Shown in pieces: positions 10,191-21,389 of a stretch of DNA of 64,000 nt. Numbering within the stretch: the first letter of the stretch is position 1; each line of letters starts with the position of its first letter. The position numbers and the translations under genes are program-made. This DNA is from Diphasiastrum complanatum (lineage: Eukaryota; Streptophyta; Lycopodiopsida; Lycopodiales; Lycopodiaceae). Below the pieces are notes generated by a model. That model did no database searches, was not told where the DNA came from, and saw only the letters and a program-made list of their open reading frames with translations. Location: assembly GCA_029204225.1 (NCBI GenBank), contig CM055094.1:12869314-12933313 (forward strand). The letters run 5' to 3'.

Positions 10191-11335
10191 TTAGTGTACT
10201 GTTGTTGACTTTCTATCATCTATACTTCCTGCCCAATCAGCGTCAACATAACCTTGCAACTTAGGTAAAACACTTTGTCTTTTGTAGATTAGACCAAGGT
10301 TAGGTGTACCTTTCACATACCTCAAAATCTTTTTTGCAGCTTTCCAATGGTCCATAGTGGGTGATGACATGAATTGGCTACTCAAACTTACAGCATAGTA
10401 GATATCAGGACGTGTAGTTGTAAGATATATCAGATTTCCAACTAGCTGACGAAATAGTGTAGCATCAGCATGTGCACTATCATCAATACGAGATAATTTC
10501 TTACCAGCTTCGCAAGGGGTTTGCACTCTGTCATGTGAAATCTCTCCAATATCTCGTCCACATACTTGTTTTGACATAACCTGATATCACTGCTAGTTTG
10601 CCATACTTCGACACCCAAGCAATAGTGCATAAGATCTAAATCTATCATCTCAAATTGCTTGCATAAGTTGGCTTTGATAGAATGAGTGAGATTCTCATCA
10701 TTGCCAGTGATAATGATATCATCAACGTAAAGTACAATCAAGGCAATGTTGTCATCATTTATAAGAACATAAAGGTTTGGATTTGAATTTCTTCTTACAA
10801 ACTCATGAGAAAGAAAGTAACTGTCAATGCGTCCATACCATGCGCGTGGCGCTTGCTTAAGGCCATAAAGTGCTTCGTGTAGTTTACATACCTTCTGTTC
10901 TTGCCCTTTTGCCATGAAGCCCTGCGGTTGGACCATGTAAACTTCTTCCTCTAAGTCACCATTCAAAAATGCAGACTTCACATCCATTTGATGGATCTTC
11001 CACCCAAAATGAGATGCTAAGGCAATGATAAGGCGTAGCGTAGTCCACTTAGCCACTGGAGCAAATGTCTCTTCATAGTCAATTCCTTTGCTTTGCTCAT
11101 AACCCTTCACTACTAGGTGTGCCTTATACTTTGCTATTGTGCCATCCGCATGAAACTTTGTTCTAAACACCCATTTGTCGTCAATGGGTTTCTTTCCAAG
11201 TGGTAGATCAACCAACTCCCATGTATCATGCTTGTGGATGGATTCTATCTCTTCTTCCATTGCCCTTTGCCACTCTTTGTGATCTTTTGCCTCATCAAAG
11301 GTTGATGGCTCTCGACACTTCAAAATGTCAGTCAT
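10191..11335 (-). pseudogene. pol: copia A reverse transcriptase and partial RNase H
   Basis: The RT starts with EWQRAMEEEIESI and WVFRTKFHADGTIAKYKAHL, followed by MDVKSAFLNGDLEEEVYM and LYGLKQAPRAWY, and the catalytic LYVDDIIITG (YVDD at 10718-10729). The palm is complete and intact over 297 codons. A frame change near 10,450-10,570 moves into the connection and RNase H: LVGNLIYLTTTRPDIYYAVS, WKAAKKILRYVKGT and YVDADWAGSIDDRKST. There the frame ends at the G1 border; the remaining RNase H (normally GYVF onward) is gone. Substrate and role: copying element RNA to DNA in cytoplasmic particles. Confidence 0.88.
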
Positions 11336-11708
11336 TAGGGCATAGTGTGCTAACGATCGGGAGACTTCCTTTCCCGTTTGATCTTCTCACTTCACTTTGT
11401 GTGCTAGATCCTGTTTGATTTAGCTTTGCGTCCTTCATGATCTTTTTCATACCATTTTGGTATCTTAGATTCAGGTGATACACTACGTGGAGAGTATGTA
11501 TCCCAAGGAGTGTCCAAGTAATGTCTTTTACTTCCAACCAGTTTCTCCTTTATTGCTCCTATGGCAAGTACCTCCCCCTAGGCTCTCGCCCTCTCGACTC
11601 TCGTCTTCACGTGCATCATTTTGTGGAGCATCTTCTTCATCTTCTTCCTCCAGAATTGTGGGAAGTCTTTTGATGCTTTCACCACTTGCATGGTCTTCAT
11701 CTTCATAC
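11336..11708 (-). pseudogene. pol: copia A integrase-RT linker
   Basis: An acidic region (TILEEEDEEDAPQND) and a basic stretch bridge integrase and RT, as in other copia elements. It is read in three different frames with stops, so the polyprotein is broken here. Confidence 0.55.
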
Positions 11709-12748
11709 CTATTGCATTTCATCAAAGATCACATCTTTGCTAATGTGAATCTTATTCATTACAGGATCAAAACACCTGTAATCTTTTGTTCTTTCAACAT
11801 AACCGATGAAGATACACTTGATTGCTTTGGCATCAAGTTTCTTTCGCTCCTCCTTTGGCACATGTACATAGGCCTTACATCCAATGACACGAAACTTGTC
11901 GATTTTTGGCTTTATTCCAGTAAATGCTTCTTCAGGAGTCACATTTGGAACTGCAATTGTAGGGCTCCTGTTTTGCAAGAACGTTGCTGCACTGCACGCT
12001 TTCGACCAAAGTAAATCGGGCAAGCCCATTTGCTTCGTCATGGAGCGTGCACTCTCCATAATAGTTTTTCTTTCAGCTACACCATTACTATGCGGCGTGT
12101 GTGATTGTGTGAATTGTCTTTTAATGTCGTGTTCTTTGCAAAAGTCTTCAAAATCATCAGATTTGTATTCGCCCCCTCTATCAGATCTTAGCACTTTGAT
12201 GCATGCATGTAGTTGGTTCTCTACCAAAGTCTTGAACTCCTTGAAGCGAGCAAAAGCATCAGATTTCTTCTTCAAGAAATAAATCCATGTCCTCCTAGAG
12301 TAATCATCTATGAAAGTCATAAAATAATATGCTTTACCCAACAACATGGTCTTCATTGGGCCGCACAGGTCGTTGTGAATGCGTTCCAGCGGTTTCTTAG
12401 CTCTTGCAACTCCACCTTTCTTGAATGTCTCCCTATGATGCTTTCCCATGATGCATCCTTCACATATTGCATGATGATCATCCTGCAATGCCGGTAACCC
12501 TATTACCATCTTCAGCTTTGCCATCAATCTCAAGCTCCCATAGTTCAAATGACCAAGTCTTCTGTGCCACAACTCGGATTGAGATGCTGTTGAGATAGCC
12601 AAACCATATTCACCTGGTTTTGCAGCATCCAATTCATAAAGGCGTTACTATCTCTATAACCCTTCGCCACCACTTTGTGGTTGTGGTTCATATCCTTCAT
12701 AAGGTATCCATCCTTGACAAATTCAACTTTAAGATGTTGATTTGCCAT
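11709..12748 (-). pseudogene. pol: copia A gag-pre-integrase and integrase
   Basis: A 307-codon open frame (12632-11709) holds the zinc domain (ELWHRRLGHLNYGSL ... CEGCIMGKHHR) and the full catalytic core: HNDLCGPM, FMTFIDDYSRRTWIYFL, LRSDRGGEYKSDDF and HTPHSNGVAERK, so the D-D-35-E residues are all in place. It ends with the copia C-terminal words YVHVPKEERKKLDAK and FIGYVERTKDYRCFDP. The upstream piece (12748-12545: HLKVEFVKDGYLMKDM) is in another frame. It inserts element cDNA in the nucleus. Best-preserved integrase in the window. Confidence 0.9.
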
Positions 12749-13095
12749 TACACCAAAGAAAGCAAACTCTTTTTGAGTTCAGGAACATAAAGTACATTAG
12801 GGATGTTTTTAATTTTGCCATCAGGAAACTGCACATGTACATTGCCCACACCCTGTATCTGGCATTTCTCTCCATTGGCTTGAGTGACCTTATCCCCATC
12901 ATGGATTGGTGAGAATTTTTCAAACCAATCACGTTTCCCGGCCATATGCCTTGTGGCGCCTGAATCTATGAACCATCTGGCACCATCGTCAACTTGGGAT
13001 GCCAATGCCGATGAGAAGACACTTGTCTCGTCATCTTCTCCATCACCTTCGGCAATGTTTCCTTGTTGAGTCACTTTTCCCGCCTTTATGTCCAC
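12748..13095 (-). pseudogene. pol: copia A aspartic protease
   Basis: WFIDSGATRHMAGKRDWFE carries the catalytic DSGA (Asp codon near 12964), followed by KCQIQGVGNVHVQFPDGK and the flap/strand LYVPELKKSLLSL, typical of copia proteases. A stop after SLV and a frame change lead to the integrase region. Confidence 0.85.
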
Positions 13096-13884
13096 TTTCT
13101 TCTTATAACACTCGCGTGCCCAATGACCCGGTTTGTGGCAATAGTAACATTTGTCTTTCTTCTTCTTTTTCTCTTTTGATGATGACTCTCCCTTATCATC
13201 ATCATCCTTGGATTTCTTATGAATCCTTTTCCATCCTTTCTACTTGCCTTTAGCAAGCAAGGCTTGATCCTCCTGTGGGGTTTGCCTTGACTTCACCACT
13301 TCGCGATGCTGCTCTTCCTGCAACATGATTCCGTGGAAGTCTTCAAAAGTAGGCAACCTCTCCCTCGAAGCAATGTCGCTCACAAACATCTATAGCCCTT
13401 CCGAGACACCGCTCATTGTGGTATGTACCAATTCAATATCTCTGATTGGTTCTCCAATCGCCACAAGTTGATCTCTCAGCTCCGTTATCCTGGTGAAGAA
13501 AGATCCCACTGATTCACTTTCTTCCATCCTTACTGTGTTCAATCTCGACTTCAAGAACATGGCTTGAGATGGATTGCAAGTTTGAAATTGCATTCTAAGA
13601 GCTTCCTAAGCTCCCCTAGTCGTCGTGGCATCACTTATATGAGTGATCACATGGTCTTTCACTGAAAGATTGATCAAGGACAATGCTCTCTGCGCCTTTT
13701 TATCAAAGGCCCTTATGTCACCTGGAGTGGTATTTGGCCGGACTTCAATACCTGCCACGATCTCCCACAACTCTTTCTCCATCAAAATGCTCTTCATTTT
13801 GAATTTCCAGATGTTGTAGTTAGAAGCCCCATCAAGTTTGCCTGCATCACCCAAAATTGTCTCATTGATGTTTGTCATCTCCAA
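13096..13884 (-). pseudogene. gag: copia A gag
   Basis: The start MEMTNINETILGDAGKLDG is followed by NYNIWKFKMKSILMEKELWE, the UBN2-type copia gag core, then (after a stop at 13606) LKSRLNTVRMEESESVGSFF, RDQLVAIGEPI, and after another stop ASRERLPTFEDFH. A lysine-rich run leads to the CCHC knuckle CYYCHKPGHWAREC near 13110-13150. Two or three single stops break an otherwise continuous frame. The start ATG is supported by the identical position in copia B. Confidence 0.88.
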
Positions 13885-15139
13885 ACTGCTTGAAACTTCA
13901 CCTATAGGCTATAAAGTATATGCTGGAGCCAACCATGATGTCAGAAATCAATAATAATGACCTGCAATTTTTGGCTTACCAGGCCACCCGTCGCTCTTTC
14001 GCCAAATTGAAAGCCAAACTGGCGTCGTTTTCCGAAATGCTTCTCGTCACCAACTATCAGCTTCCTGCCCAATGGAATGGTGAAATCACTTATGGTGCAC
14101 TTTGAACACTTTCTCCATGGCAATCACTTTGTTTTGGTGTACCATACTTGAAGGTACAGTTAGGATGCCCTTCGTTTGGAGGCTATAGCCTTTCGTTTGG
14201 CCAAAATAGACTAAAGGAGGTGAAAATAAGGGCAATTTGGGTTTTTTAACTGTTTCTTCAGTGTAAAGAAACTTCACCCTTCAAAAACTTGGAACCCAAC
14301 AATTTTTTTCAGTTTGAAGATTTTTAATGAAGTTGCAATGTACTTTGCACTTCAGACCCCTTCAGACTTTTTCACTGCAATCCAACAGATCCTTTAGATC
14401 CAACGACCCACCTGTCGTGTAATAACCATCGTCGATCTGTGTGATTCGAGATTGGACGGCCTTCCACGCTTTTGTCCATTGATCAAGGGCCTTCGAAGCA
14501 CCAAGCACTTCGGGCTGCTAACTAGCAAGCTGAACTGGGCACGCGAGAGGTCCCGCGACCTCTCCTCCTCTTCTCTCTCTCTCTGTGATGGACTCTTCTC
14601 TCTCTTCACAGGCTATGGCTGCTCCCTGTGGATCGATTTGGCTGCTTTCTTCCTCCACGGCCAGTCGCGGCCTCCCTATTGCTGAATTGCACTACCAGGG
14701 CGCCCATTCTCAGCAACTTACAGCTCTAAAAATGACCTCCTACAAGGAGATATCCCAGATTTTGCACTTCGAAACTCTAGCAACTCTGAAGAGAAGGATA
14801 TATTGGGCTTCACTTAGGCTTTCCCTGAGCTTTCAGTTGCAGCTCCTATCTGACTGAGGTCGCCCTACTGCAGGAAATCTTCTGCTCCAAACCGCTCTTC
14901 AAACGGTATTCGATTGTATTCAAACCAATCACAAACGCCAAGCAACCCTCCAGAAGAATTTTTCAGCTTCAAACTTTGCTTGCTTTCTGATTCAACCGAC
15001 AATTCCCTGTCTCTGAATCCTTTTTACAGTTTTGAGCCGTTCCACGAATCTCCACAGACTCGGTTTTGTGTTTCCTAGCCAACAAACCGTCGTGAATTTG
15101 CAGCTCTCTGTTCTTGTCTGGTGACTCAAGCCACCAAGG
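13885..15139 (-). other. copia A 5' leader
   Basis: About 1.25 kb between the PBS and gag without a coding frame. It is shared with copia B (61768-63011), including the words around the PBS and the 200 bases before gag. The length is unusual for a copia with such short LTRs. It may hold packaging signals, but none can be named. Confidence 0.6.
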
Positions 15140-15151
15140 GCTCTGATACCA
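15140..15151 (-). promoter_or_regulatory. Primer-binding site (tRNA-iMet type) of copia A
   Basis: Reads TGGTATCAGAGC on the minus strand, the standard plant copia primer-binding site. It follows the LTR with no spacer. Confidence 0.93.
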
Positions 15152-15399
15152 AGTTAAGAAAACACAGTTCAAACACCCGACCGGATCAATCACCACAGCA
15201 CAACATCAAGTGCAACAAGACCACAGAATTGCTCTCCTCAAACTATATATTCAACTAACTCGTAAGTACAAAGATAAGTTGCTTAAAAACACTCAAAGGG
15301 CTCGTAAAAGAAAGATGGCCCGATAACTCTAGAACTAAGCACACGTGGTGCCGTCGAAATAAGAAAGCATTGTATAAGTCGATCATTGCTATTTTAACT
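15152..15399 (-). repeat. copia A 5' LTR (248 bp, AGTTAA...TTAACT ends)
   Basis: Homology with copia B begins and ends exactly here. The LTR begins AGTTAAAATAGCAATG and ends TTTTCTTAACT, so its ends are an inverted AGTTAA/TTAACT rather than TG/CA. It holds an ATATATAG box (plus-strand positions 15244-15251). The outer flank is coding sequence of another copia element. Confidence 0.75.
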
Positions 15400-15489
15400 A
15401 TTTTTACTAAGACATTGAGCTTGGAGGCACACAGAAGATTTTGTGCAATGCTAAGTTTCAAGGTCAAGGCATTCATAGATTCAAATTAA
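15400..15489 (+). pseudogene. pol: C-terminal end of an older copia pol
   Basis: Thirty codons read IFTKTLSLEAHRRFCAML and end in TAA, the typical end of copia RNase H (DIFTK.L....HR.FC..LG). It starts exactly at the copia A LTR border, so copia A inserted into this element. A TGTTGGATTATTATCC sequence six bases after the stop, behind GAAAGAG, looks like its polypurine tract and 3' LTR start. Confidence 0.65.
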
Positions 15490-15495
15490 GAAAGA

Positions 15496-16380
15496 GTGTT
15501 GGATTATTATCCTTATATTCTGATTATTAATCTATATCCATTTATCTAGTTTATGCATTTTTACTTGCATTATCACACAGTCTGCGAAAATCACCAACAA
15601 GTGGGTCGACAACGACAACTACAATTATTGAGTGACTATCAAAGGGCCATCAAATATTTGTCAAAGATTACCAGATCATGTTACCACTTGTTATGAAGCT
15701 AACAACATGCTCTAACCATTGCTAGCAAGTAATTTTTGTGTAACCTAATTGGATAAGTGATAGCGCAATATGGCTAAGTGCCAATTGCGATCAATAGCCA
15801 AAACAACTATCTTGAACCGTCATTTGGATAAGCCCATGTGACATAAATAAAAATAGGTAATCATTTTCTCAGGCTACTAGCTTGGATATAAGTCAATTAG
15901 TCAATTGACCATAGAGTATTGCTAATTAGCGAAAGTGTATCAGACAAAGAAAATCAATGATTAGAAATTAATTTTGAGTACGTGGTTGCATCTGTTATTG
16001 TCTTGTGCTCGTTATTTATCTGATTTGTACATGCTACTTTACTGATTTCAATCCTATAGTTTGTTGCATTTAGTATTATGTCAGAATGAGTGTATGCTTC
16101 TCTAATTAACTATAATTTGATTACACTCTCTTATAGTTTTTTCTGAGCTAAGAAACAGTTTCACATAGTAATATTATATCAGTTTATATTTTTCTATAAA
16201 ATCAGTCTCATAGATTTTGATGATTTCAAAGCTAGAATCAAGTAAAATCAAATGTGTCAATTGTTGTGATAATATCATTCAAATTGATAGGCATAGTCAT
16301 ACACTGAAGAGAGGATCATTTTGTAGAGCCTGATAGTTGCATATGTTGAATGCACTTTTTCTCTATTGAGGCATTCTTTC
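15496..16380 (+). other. Putative 3' LTR of the older copia and unassigned DNA
   Basis: Starts TGTTGGATTATTATCC after a purine run, as many copia 3' LTRs do. The right end of the LTR cannot be fixed because the 5' LTR is not in the window. The remainder up to copia C is AT-rich without features. Confidence 0.35.
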
Positions 16381-16895
16381 CATTCTCCAACAATTATGGA
16401 AATAGAATAAGTTAAATTTGCCATATGTTTCACATACCTAAGAACACACTTAGCGGCTTTCCAATGTGACTACTTCGGTGCATGCATGAATTGACTTACT
16501 AGACCCACAACATAGCAAATATTAGATCTAGTAGTCGTGAGACAGAAAAGGCATACGGCAAATAAATAATACTCAATAGCATAAAAGGAATCACTATCAT
16601 CATAATTTGAGAGTTTTGCACCAACTTCAATAGGAGTAGATGATACCTCAAACAAGAGTTTCAAAATAATCTACTTCGCAACCGATATGAATGTCTCCTC
16701 ATAATCTATCCCTTTACTTTGAGCATAGCCTTTGACAACTAGTATTTCTTTGTACTTAGCAATGGATCCATCTACATGATATTTGATCCTATACACCCAC
16801 TTATTACCAATGGGATTATTACCTGCAAGAAGATCCATGAGCTCCCAAATGTTGTGCTTATCGATGGACTCCATCTTTTTTTTTTCCTTTGTCAA
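16381..16895 (-). pseudogene. pol: copia C reverse transcriptase with palm deletion, and RNase H remnant
   Basis: The N-terminal RT part (IWELMDLLAGNNPIGNKWVY, ILVVKGYAQSKGIDYEETF, VAK) is followed almost at once by the connection/RNase H part (TTTRSNICYVVGLVSQFMHAP, WKAAKCVLRYVK). In copia A these two blocks are separated by about 200 residues that contain MDVK..FLNGDL and YVDD. The catalytic palm is therefore deleted at about 16665-16672. Confidence 0.8.
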
Positions 16896-17227
16896 AATTT
16901 GCTCTCCCTCGCTTCTTCAAATGTAACAGATTCATAGGAATTCTTGATTTCCGTCATAAGAGCATAGTTTACTTGGAATCTTTCTAGAGGTCTTTGCTCC
17001 ATCATGGATCTTCTGCTCTCTCCTGCTTGGTTCATAATGGCACTTCCTTGGCACCCTCTTGCATTAGCTTCTCATACCATTTTGGTACTTTATGTTGAGA
17101 TGATATGCTCCTTGGTGAGCATGTGGTCCAAAGAACATTCTTGTCTTTCCTTTTCTCACATACAGAGTGCTTATTCAAGCATGGATATTCATCACGCTTT
17201 GGCATATCATCCATCGTAGCCTCTCAA

Positions 17228-18130
17228 TTAGATGGATTCAACTTCTTCATTCTCACTACTTTCAGCATCTAGGCCTCCAAGATTTGGTAGGATATCTTGA
17301 GTTTGCTCCTTAAGCATTTTCCAAATCTCATCATCATAGTAGCCATGCAAATCATCAAAAATGACATAATGTGATACAATGGTCTTCATGGATTGTGGAT
17401 CACAACAATTGTAGCCTTTGACCCTATCATCATACCCAACAAAGATATGCTTTAAAGATTTATCATCCAACTTATTTGTTTCATCAAGTACATGAACAAA
17501 GGCTTTGCATCCATGCCAAACACTTTCAACCCAAGCATTGTGGATTTAACACCTGTGAAAGCTTCATATAGTGTAACTTTAGCATGGAACATGCACTCTC
17601 AACCATAGTCATGTTCTTTCTTTCCTCTACAACATTGCATTGTGGTGTATAGGATTGAGTGAACTACCTTTTGATTCCATTTTCATCACCAAAAGCATTG
17701 AACTCACTTGAATCATACTCAACAATGCTATCTGATCATAAAATTTTCACTTTTCGTCCTGTTTGAGTCTCCACCAATGCTTTGAAAGATTTGAATCTAT
17801 CAAAAGCTTACGACTTTTTGCATAGTGTGATCATCAATAAATGTCACGAGATAAACTGATCCTCCATTAGACATTGTCTTCATGGGACCACACAAGTCAG
17901 AATGGATGAGATCCAACTTATCCTATGCCCACCAAGTTTTTTGAATTTCTCCCTGTTTGGCTTGCCAAAAATACATCCTTCACACAAATGATGTTCTTGA
18001 TCACCAAAAGAAGAAAAACCAAGTACCATATTGAGGTTCTTCAACAATTTCAGATTGTTGAAGTTGAGATGATCCAAGTGTATGTGTCATAGATCAATAA
18101 GAGTATTCTGTGCAACTACTAAGTCAACAT
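17228..18130 (-). pseudogene. pol: copia C integrase remnant
   Basis: HLCEGCIFGKPNREKF (zinc domain, about 17,950-18,000) and the C-terminal word KHIFVGYDDRVKGYNCCDP (about 17,400) are clear. The catalytic core between is present only as scattered words with stops. An acidic tail follows at 17,228-17,300. Confidence 0.75.
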
Positions 18131-18148
18131 CCTTCATCAATAAGGTAT

Positions 18149-18778
18149 TTAGTCTATATGAACCACACCCTTGGCCTCTTTGCAACCATCAACTATGACT
18201 TTGAATTTATGATCCATATCTTTTACCAAGCACATGTCCTTGATAAATGCCACCTTTAAGTGTTGATCAGTCATAACTCCTACTAATAATAAATTCTTTT
18301 TTAGATTGGACATAGAAAACACATTTTGAATCGTTTGCATTTTACCATTGGCTAGCTTGATGGAAATGACTCCAATGACTTTGATTTCACAATCTTTTAC
18401 ATTCACCTATGCATCCTTATCGTCTCCTTCAATCATGGTTAACTGATGAAACCAATCTTGGTTGTCAATCATGTGGCTTGTAGCCCCTAAATCTATATAC
18501 TGACAAGATTCATCATTGTATTGGGATAAAAATACAAAGATAACAGTACTTGAAATCTCATCATCTCCATACTCAAGAAGATTGCCTAAGTCCTTCAATT
18601 TTCCTTGTTTGATATTTGCTATCCATTTCCAACACTCCTCAGCCCAATGTCTAGGTGTGTGGTAATAGAAGCATTTACCCTTCATTTTCTTTTTGCCTAA
18701 AGATTCCGCTTGATCACCAAGAGTGTTCTTGTTCCTCTTATTCTTCTTCTCATGCGTGCCTTTGTCTTTCACCATCAA
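18149..18778 (-). pseudogene. pol: copia C zinc knuckle and protease
   Basis: CFYYHTPRHWAEEC is a CCHC knuckle that has lost its second Cys (Tyr) and a conserved Gly. The protease reads YIDLGATSHMIDNQDWF, with Leu in place of the Ser of the DSG triad. DQHLKVAFIKDMCLVKDMDH corresponds to the pre-integrase word of copia A. Confidence 0.8.
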
Positions 18779-19380
18779 GGTTTTGTCCTCATTGCGCTTG
18801 ATTTGGCTCTTATAAACTTTCGTCGTTCCTATTCTTGCAGCATGATCTCATGAAATTCCTCAAATGTAGACAATCTCTCCCTTGCAGCAATGACACTGAT
18901 GAAAGTTTGAAATTCTTTTCTTAATCCATTTAGGAAATTGAACAGTTTCCATGTCCCTTACTGCTTCTCGAATGGAATGGAGTTCATCCCATAGCGTCTT
19001 TATGTGTGTGAAGTAGCTCGTCATGTTCTCATTGCCCTCCATCCTCATATTACTCATTTTGCTTCTCAAAAGAAGAGCGTGAAAAAATCAAAGTGTCATA
19101 CAATCTTAACACATCCCATGCCTACCTTGGGGTGGTAGCATTGCAAATTTGAGCGATCATGTGATCCTTCATAAAACAAAATAAAAATGGTGAGAGCCTT
19201 TACATCATCTTCAATCATGGGATAGGCTTTCTCACCTGTAATGACCTCTCAGAGTTCCTTTTCTATGAGAATATTCTTGAGCTTCAGCTTCCAAACACTG
19301 TAATTAGACACTCCATCGAGCTTACTTGCCTCTCCAAATATAGCTTCCCCCATATTAGACATAGCTCCAAAAAACTGCTT
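18779..19380 (-). pseudogene. gag: copia C gag remnant
   Basis: Words such as MRMEGNENMTSYFTHIKTLWDEL match the copia A gag (VRMEESESVGSFFTRITELRDQL). Stops and frame changes are frequent. Confidence 0.7.
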
Positions 19381-21173
19381 GTTTTGCTTAAAAGTCACTT
19401 TTTAATGCAAAATGATCTCGATGCCGCACTCCAGACCTTGTTTAAAAGGAGTCTAGCAACCTGCCTTAGATCTTACTAGCATCAAAATTTGGCTTTGAAT
19501 GGCCCATTCGAGCTTCACAAACTGCTAAAGTTAGCATTTCCAACCGTTACTAGCTTCGAGCTACAGAATGGTGGAAATTCCATGTGGAATGGAGCAGAAG
19601 TTGTTGAATGCTCCTTAGGAGAAATTTAAGTTTAAAAAGTGGCTTTTTAGGAAGTGCCACCAAATCAACATAGAGAGAGGGAGAGAAGAAAATTTGCCAA
19701 TAGTTTGTTACCTACTTTTCGATTTTAGTGTTGTTTGCCATCTATTAGTCAACTCGTGTTACAATGTAATGATTATGAAAAAGCTAGAATGTTTTTTTGG
19801 ATTAAACATAAAAAGTGATTTGCAAAATAATTTTTGCAACAAGAATCGAGCAAGATGGATTTTTGTGTGATATTTCTTCTATATTTTTGGTAAAATCACA
19901 AGACATCTCTATCTTTGATTGTTTATCACTTTCATTGTCCAGCTCTATATTCATATGTTCTTTGCTTTCACCTAATTTTCTAAGGAAAGAATTCTCATGT
20001 TAAACTTCCTATTGAATGAGCTCACGATACTATTAACAAATAAATCAAGAAATATTCATGCACTAATGAAAGAACAAAGATAAAAACGTTATAAGCACAT
20101 TAATTTGTGGATGGAAAGACTAATTTATTCAATGGATCCATCATCCAAGTACCAAGTCATTAATCTAGAAGCCCACTTATTAAGTTTTGTGTTACTTGGA
20201 TATTGTCAAAGGTTGTGACAATTTGGCTTGCATAATGCTATAAATATTTATGTTTTGAAGCATTTATTGTTGTAGATGATAGAATATAGAACTTGAAATT
20301 TATTGTTCTTATGTCAACTTTTGGCTGCCTACTTACATAGCCTCAACATAGATGATAGTACTAGTTAGTTGTACTTGCTATGAAAATTTCATATCCAAAG
20401 ATGATCCAATGTTAGATCTAGGCCAAAAAAGATTGCACTAAAGACAAATTGCTTCTATGTGGGACAAATTCATTTACTAGCTTGCTAACTTGATCAAAAA
20501 CACTAACCAAATGGAAATAGAATAAAAAGACATTTAAAACATACTCACATTTGATGCTAAGCATCTAGTTACATTCTGTACAATAGCAAGATCACATTTA
20601 ATTCATCATGTATATGCACATATATCAAGCACACAACATAATCTCTACATATTTATAGAAGAATGCCAAAATGAGACGATAGTATTTCTCCAAAGACTTC
20701 TAAAAACAAAAAATGGATGAAGGCTTCAACATAGGACCTGCTATTTATAGATGAGAGTAATGACTCTCTCTCCTCTATTTAGGGTCACATACCTTAAAAT
20801 AGTCACCATATAGCCTAAACTAGCTATATTGGCCAAAATTGCCAATATACATAGAAAATGAACTATTTGTGTATCCAAATGACTCAAAGTACTTGAACCT
20901 TTTAAAAATAGTATCCTAATATGGTTTCGCAAGTGTGAAGAAACCATGTCAAGTTTATCTACAAATTTGGCCTCTAATATGTCCAAAATAGCCAAGTAGT
21001 ATGCTGACAAATTTTCACACCTGTCACATGTAGGGCAACTTTTGAGAGACACGTCCGATAATGGTAACTTAAGCCATGCAAGGGTTGCCACATGAGTTTC
21101 ATATTGTAATCTTTTCTTCTATAGGTCAAGACACATCATATATTTTTTCTTTTAGCTTACTAGAACACCTTTG
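19381..21173. other. Unassigned DNA
   Basis: Possible leader of copia C up to about 19,700, then AT-rich sequence without recognisable elements. A 116-codon minus-strand frame at 20741-21091 has no family features and I do not call it a gene. Confidence 0.4.
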
Positions 21174-21269
21174 TGTAGCTTATGGTGATGTTTCTTGGTT
21201 TCCAAGGGGAGGCTCGAACCTGAGACCAAAGGAACTTTGGATGTCAAGCTAACCAATTGAGCCAACCCC
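21174..21269 (-). repeat. tRNA-derived SINE-like unit, copy 1
   Basis: On the minus strand it begins GGGGTTGGCTCAATTGGTTA, which contains an RNA polymerase III A-box, and about 25 bases later GGTTCGAGCC, a perfect B-box. It then continues with unrelated sequence instead of the CAACCCC acceptor arm of a tRNA, so it is tRNA-derived rather than a tRNA gene. Confidence 0.65.
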
Positions 21270-21274
21270 ATTGA

Positions 21275-21370
21275 TGTAGCTTATGGTGATGCTTCTTGGT
21301 TTCCAAGGGGAGGTTCGAACTTGGGACCAAAGAAACTCCGGATGCCAAGCTAACCAACAAAGCCAACCCC
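21275..21370 (-). repeat. tRNA-derived SINE-like unit, copy 2
   Basis: A second copy exactly 101 bases further, with the same A-box region (TTGGCTTTGTTGGTTAGC) and a B-box with one change (AGTTCGAACC). A partial third start (TAGCTTATGGTGATG) follows at about 21,376. Head-to-tail arrangement in one orientation. Confidence 0.65.
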
Positions 21371-21389
21371 GTATAGCTTATGGTGATGG

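Larger units (their letters stand above)
10191..15399 (-). mobile_element. Ty1/copia retrotransposon 'copia A' (3' end truncated)
   Basis: Order on the minus strand: 248-bp LTR, tRNA-iMet-type PBS, 1.25-kb leader, gag with zinc knuckle, protease, gag-pre-integrase, integrase, reverse transcriptase and part of RNase H. This is the copia order (integrase before RT). RNase H stops after DRKST at the border with G1, so the 3' end and 3' LTR are lost. A second copy of the same family in opposite orientation starts at 61503 (copia B). Integrase and RT are long and open, so the copy is fairly young. Confidence 0.9.
16381..19380 (-). mobile_element. Ty1/copia retrotransposon 'copia C' (decayed)
   Basis: Minus-strand gag, protease, integrase and RT/RNase H fragments in copia order, with many stops. 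It resembles copia A in gag and protease wording but is much older. Neither LTRs nor a PBS are recognisable. The RT core is deleted. Confidence 0.82.

Noticed and set aside
11200-14857. Plus-strand frames of 70-180 codons at 11.2-14.9 kb
   Set aside because: They are shadows of copia A on the minus strand or lie in its leader.
2766-15399. One copia element split by insertion of G1
   Set aside because: The copia fragment left of G1 is on the plus strand whereas copia A right of G1 is on the minus strand.
21174-21370. Functional tRNA gene pair
   Set aside because: A- and B-boxes are present but the 3' acceptor arm does not pair with the 5' GGGGTTG end and no proper anticodon stem is visible.
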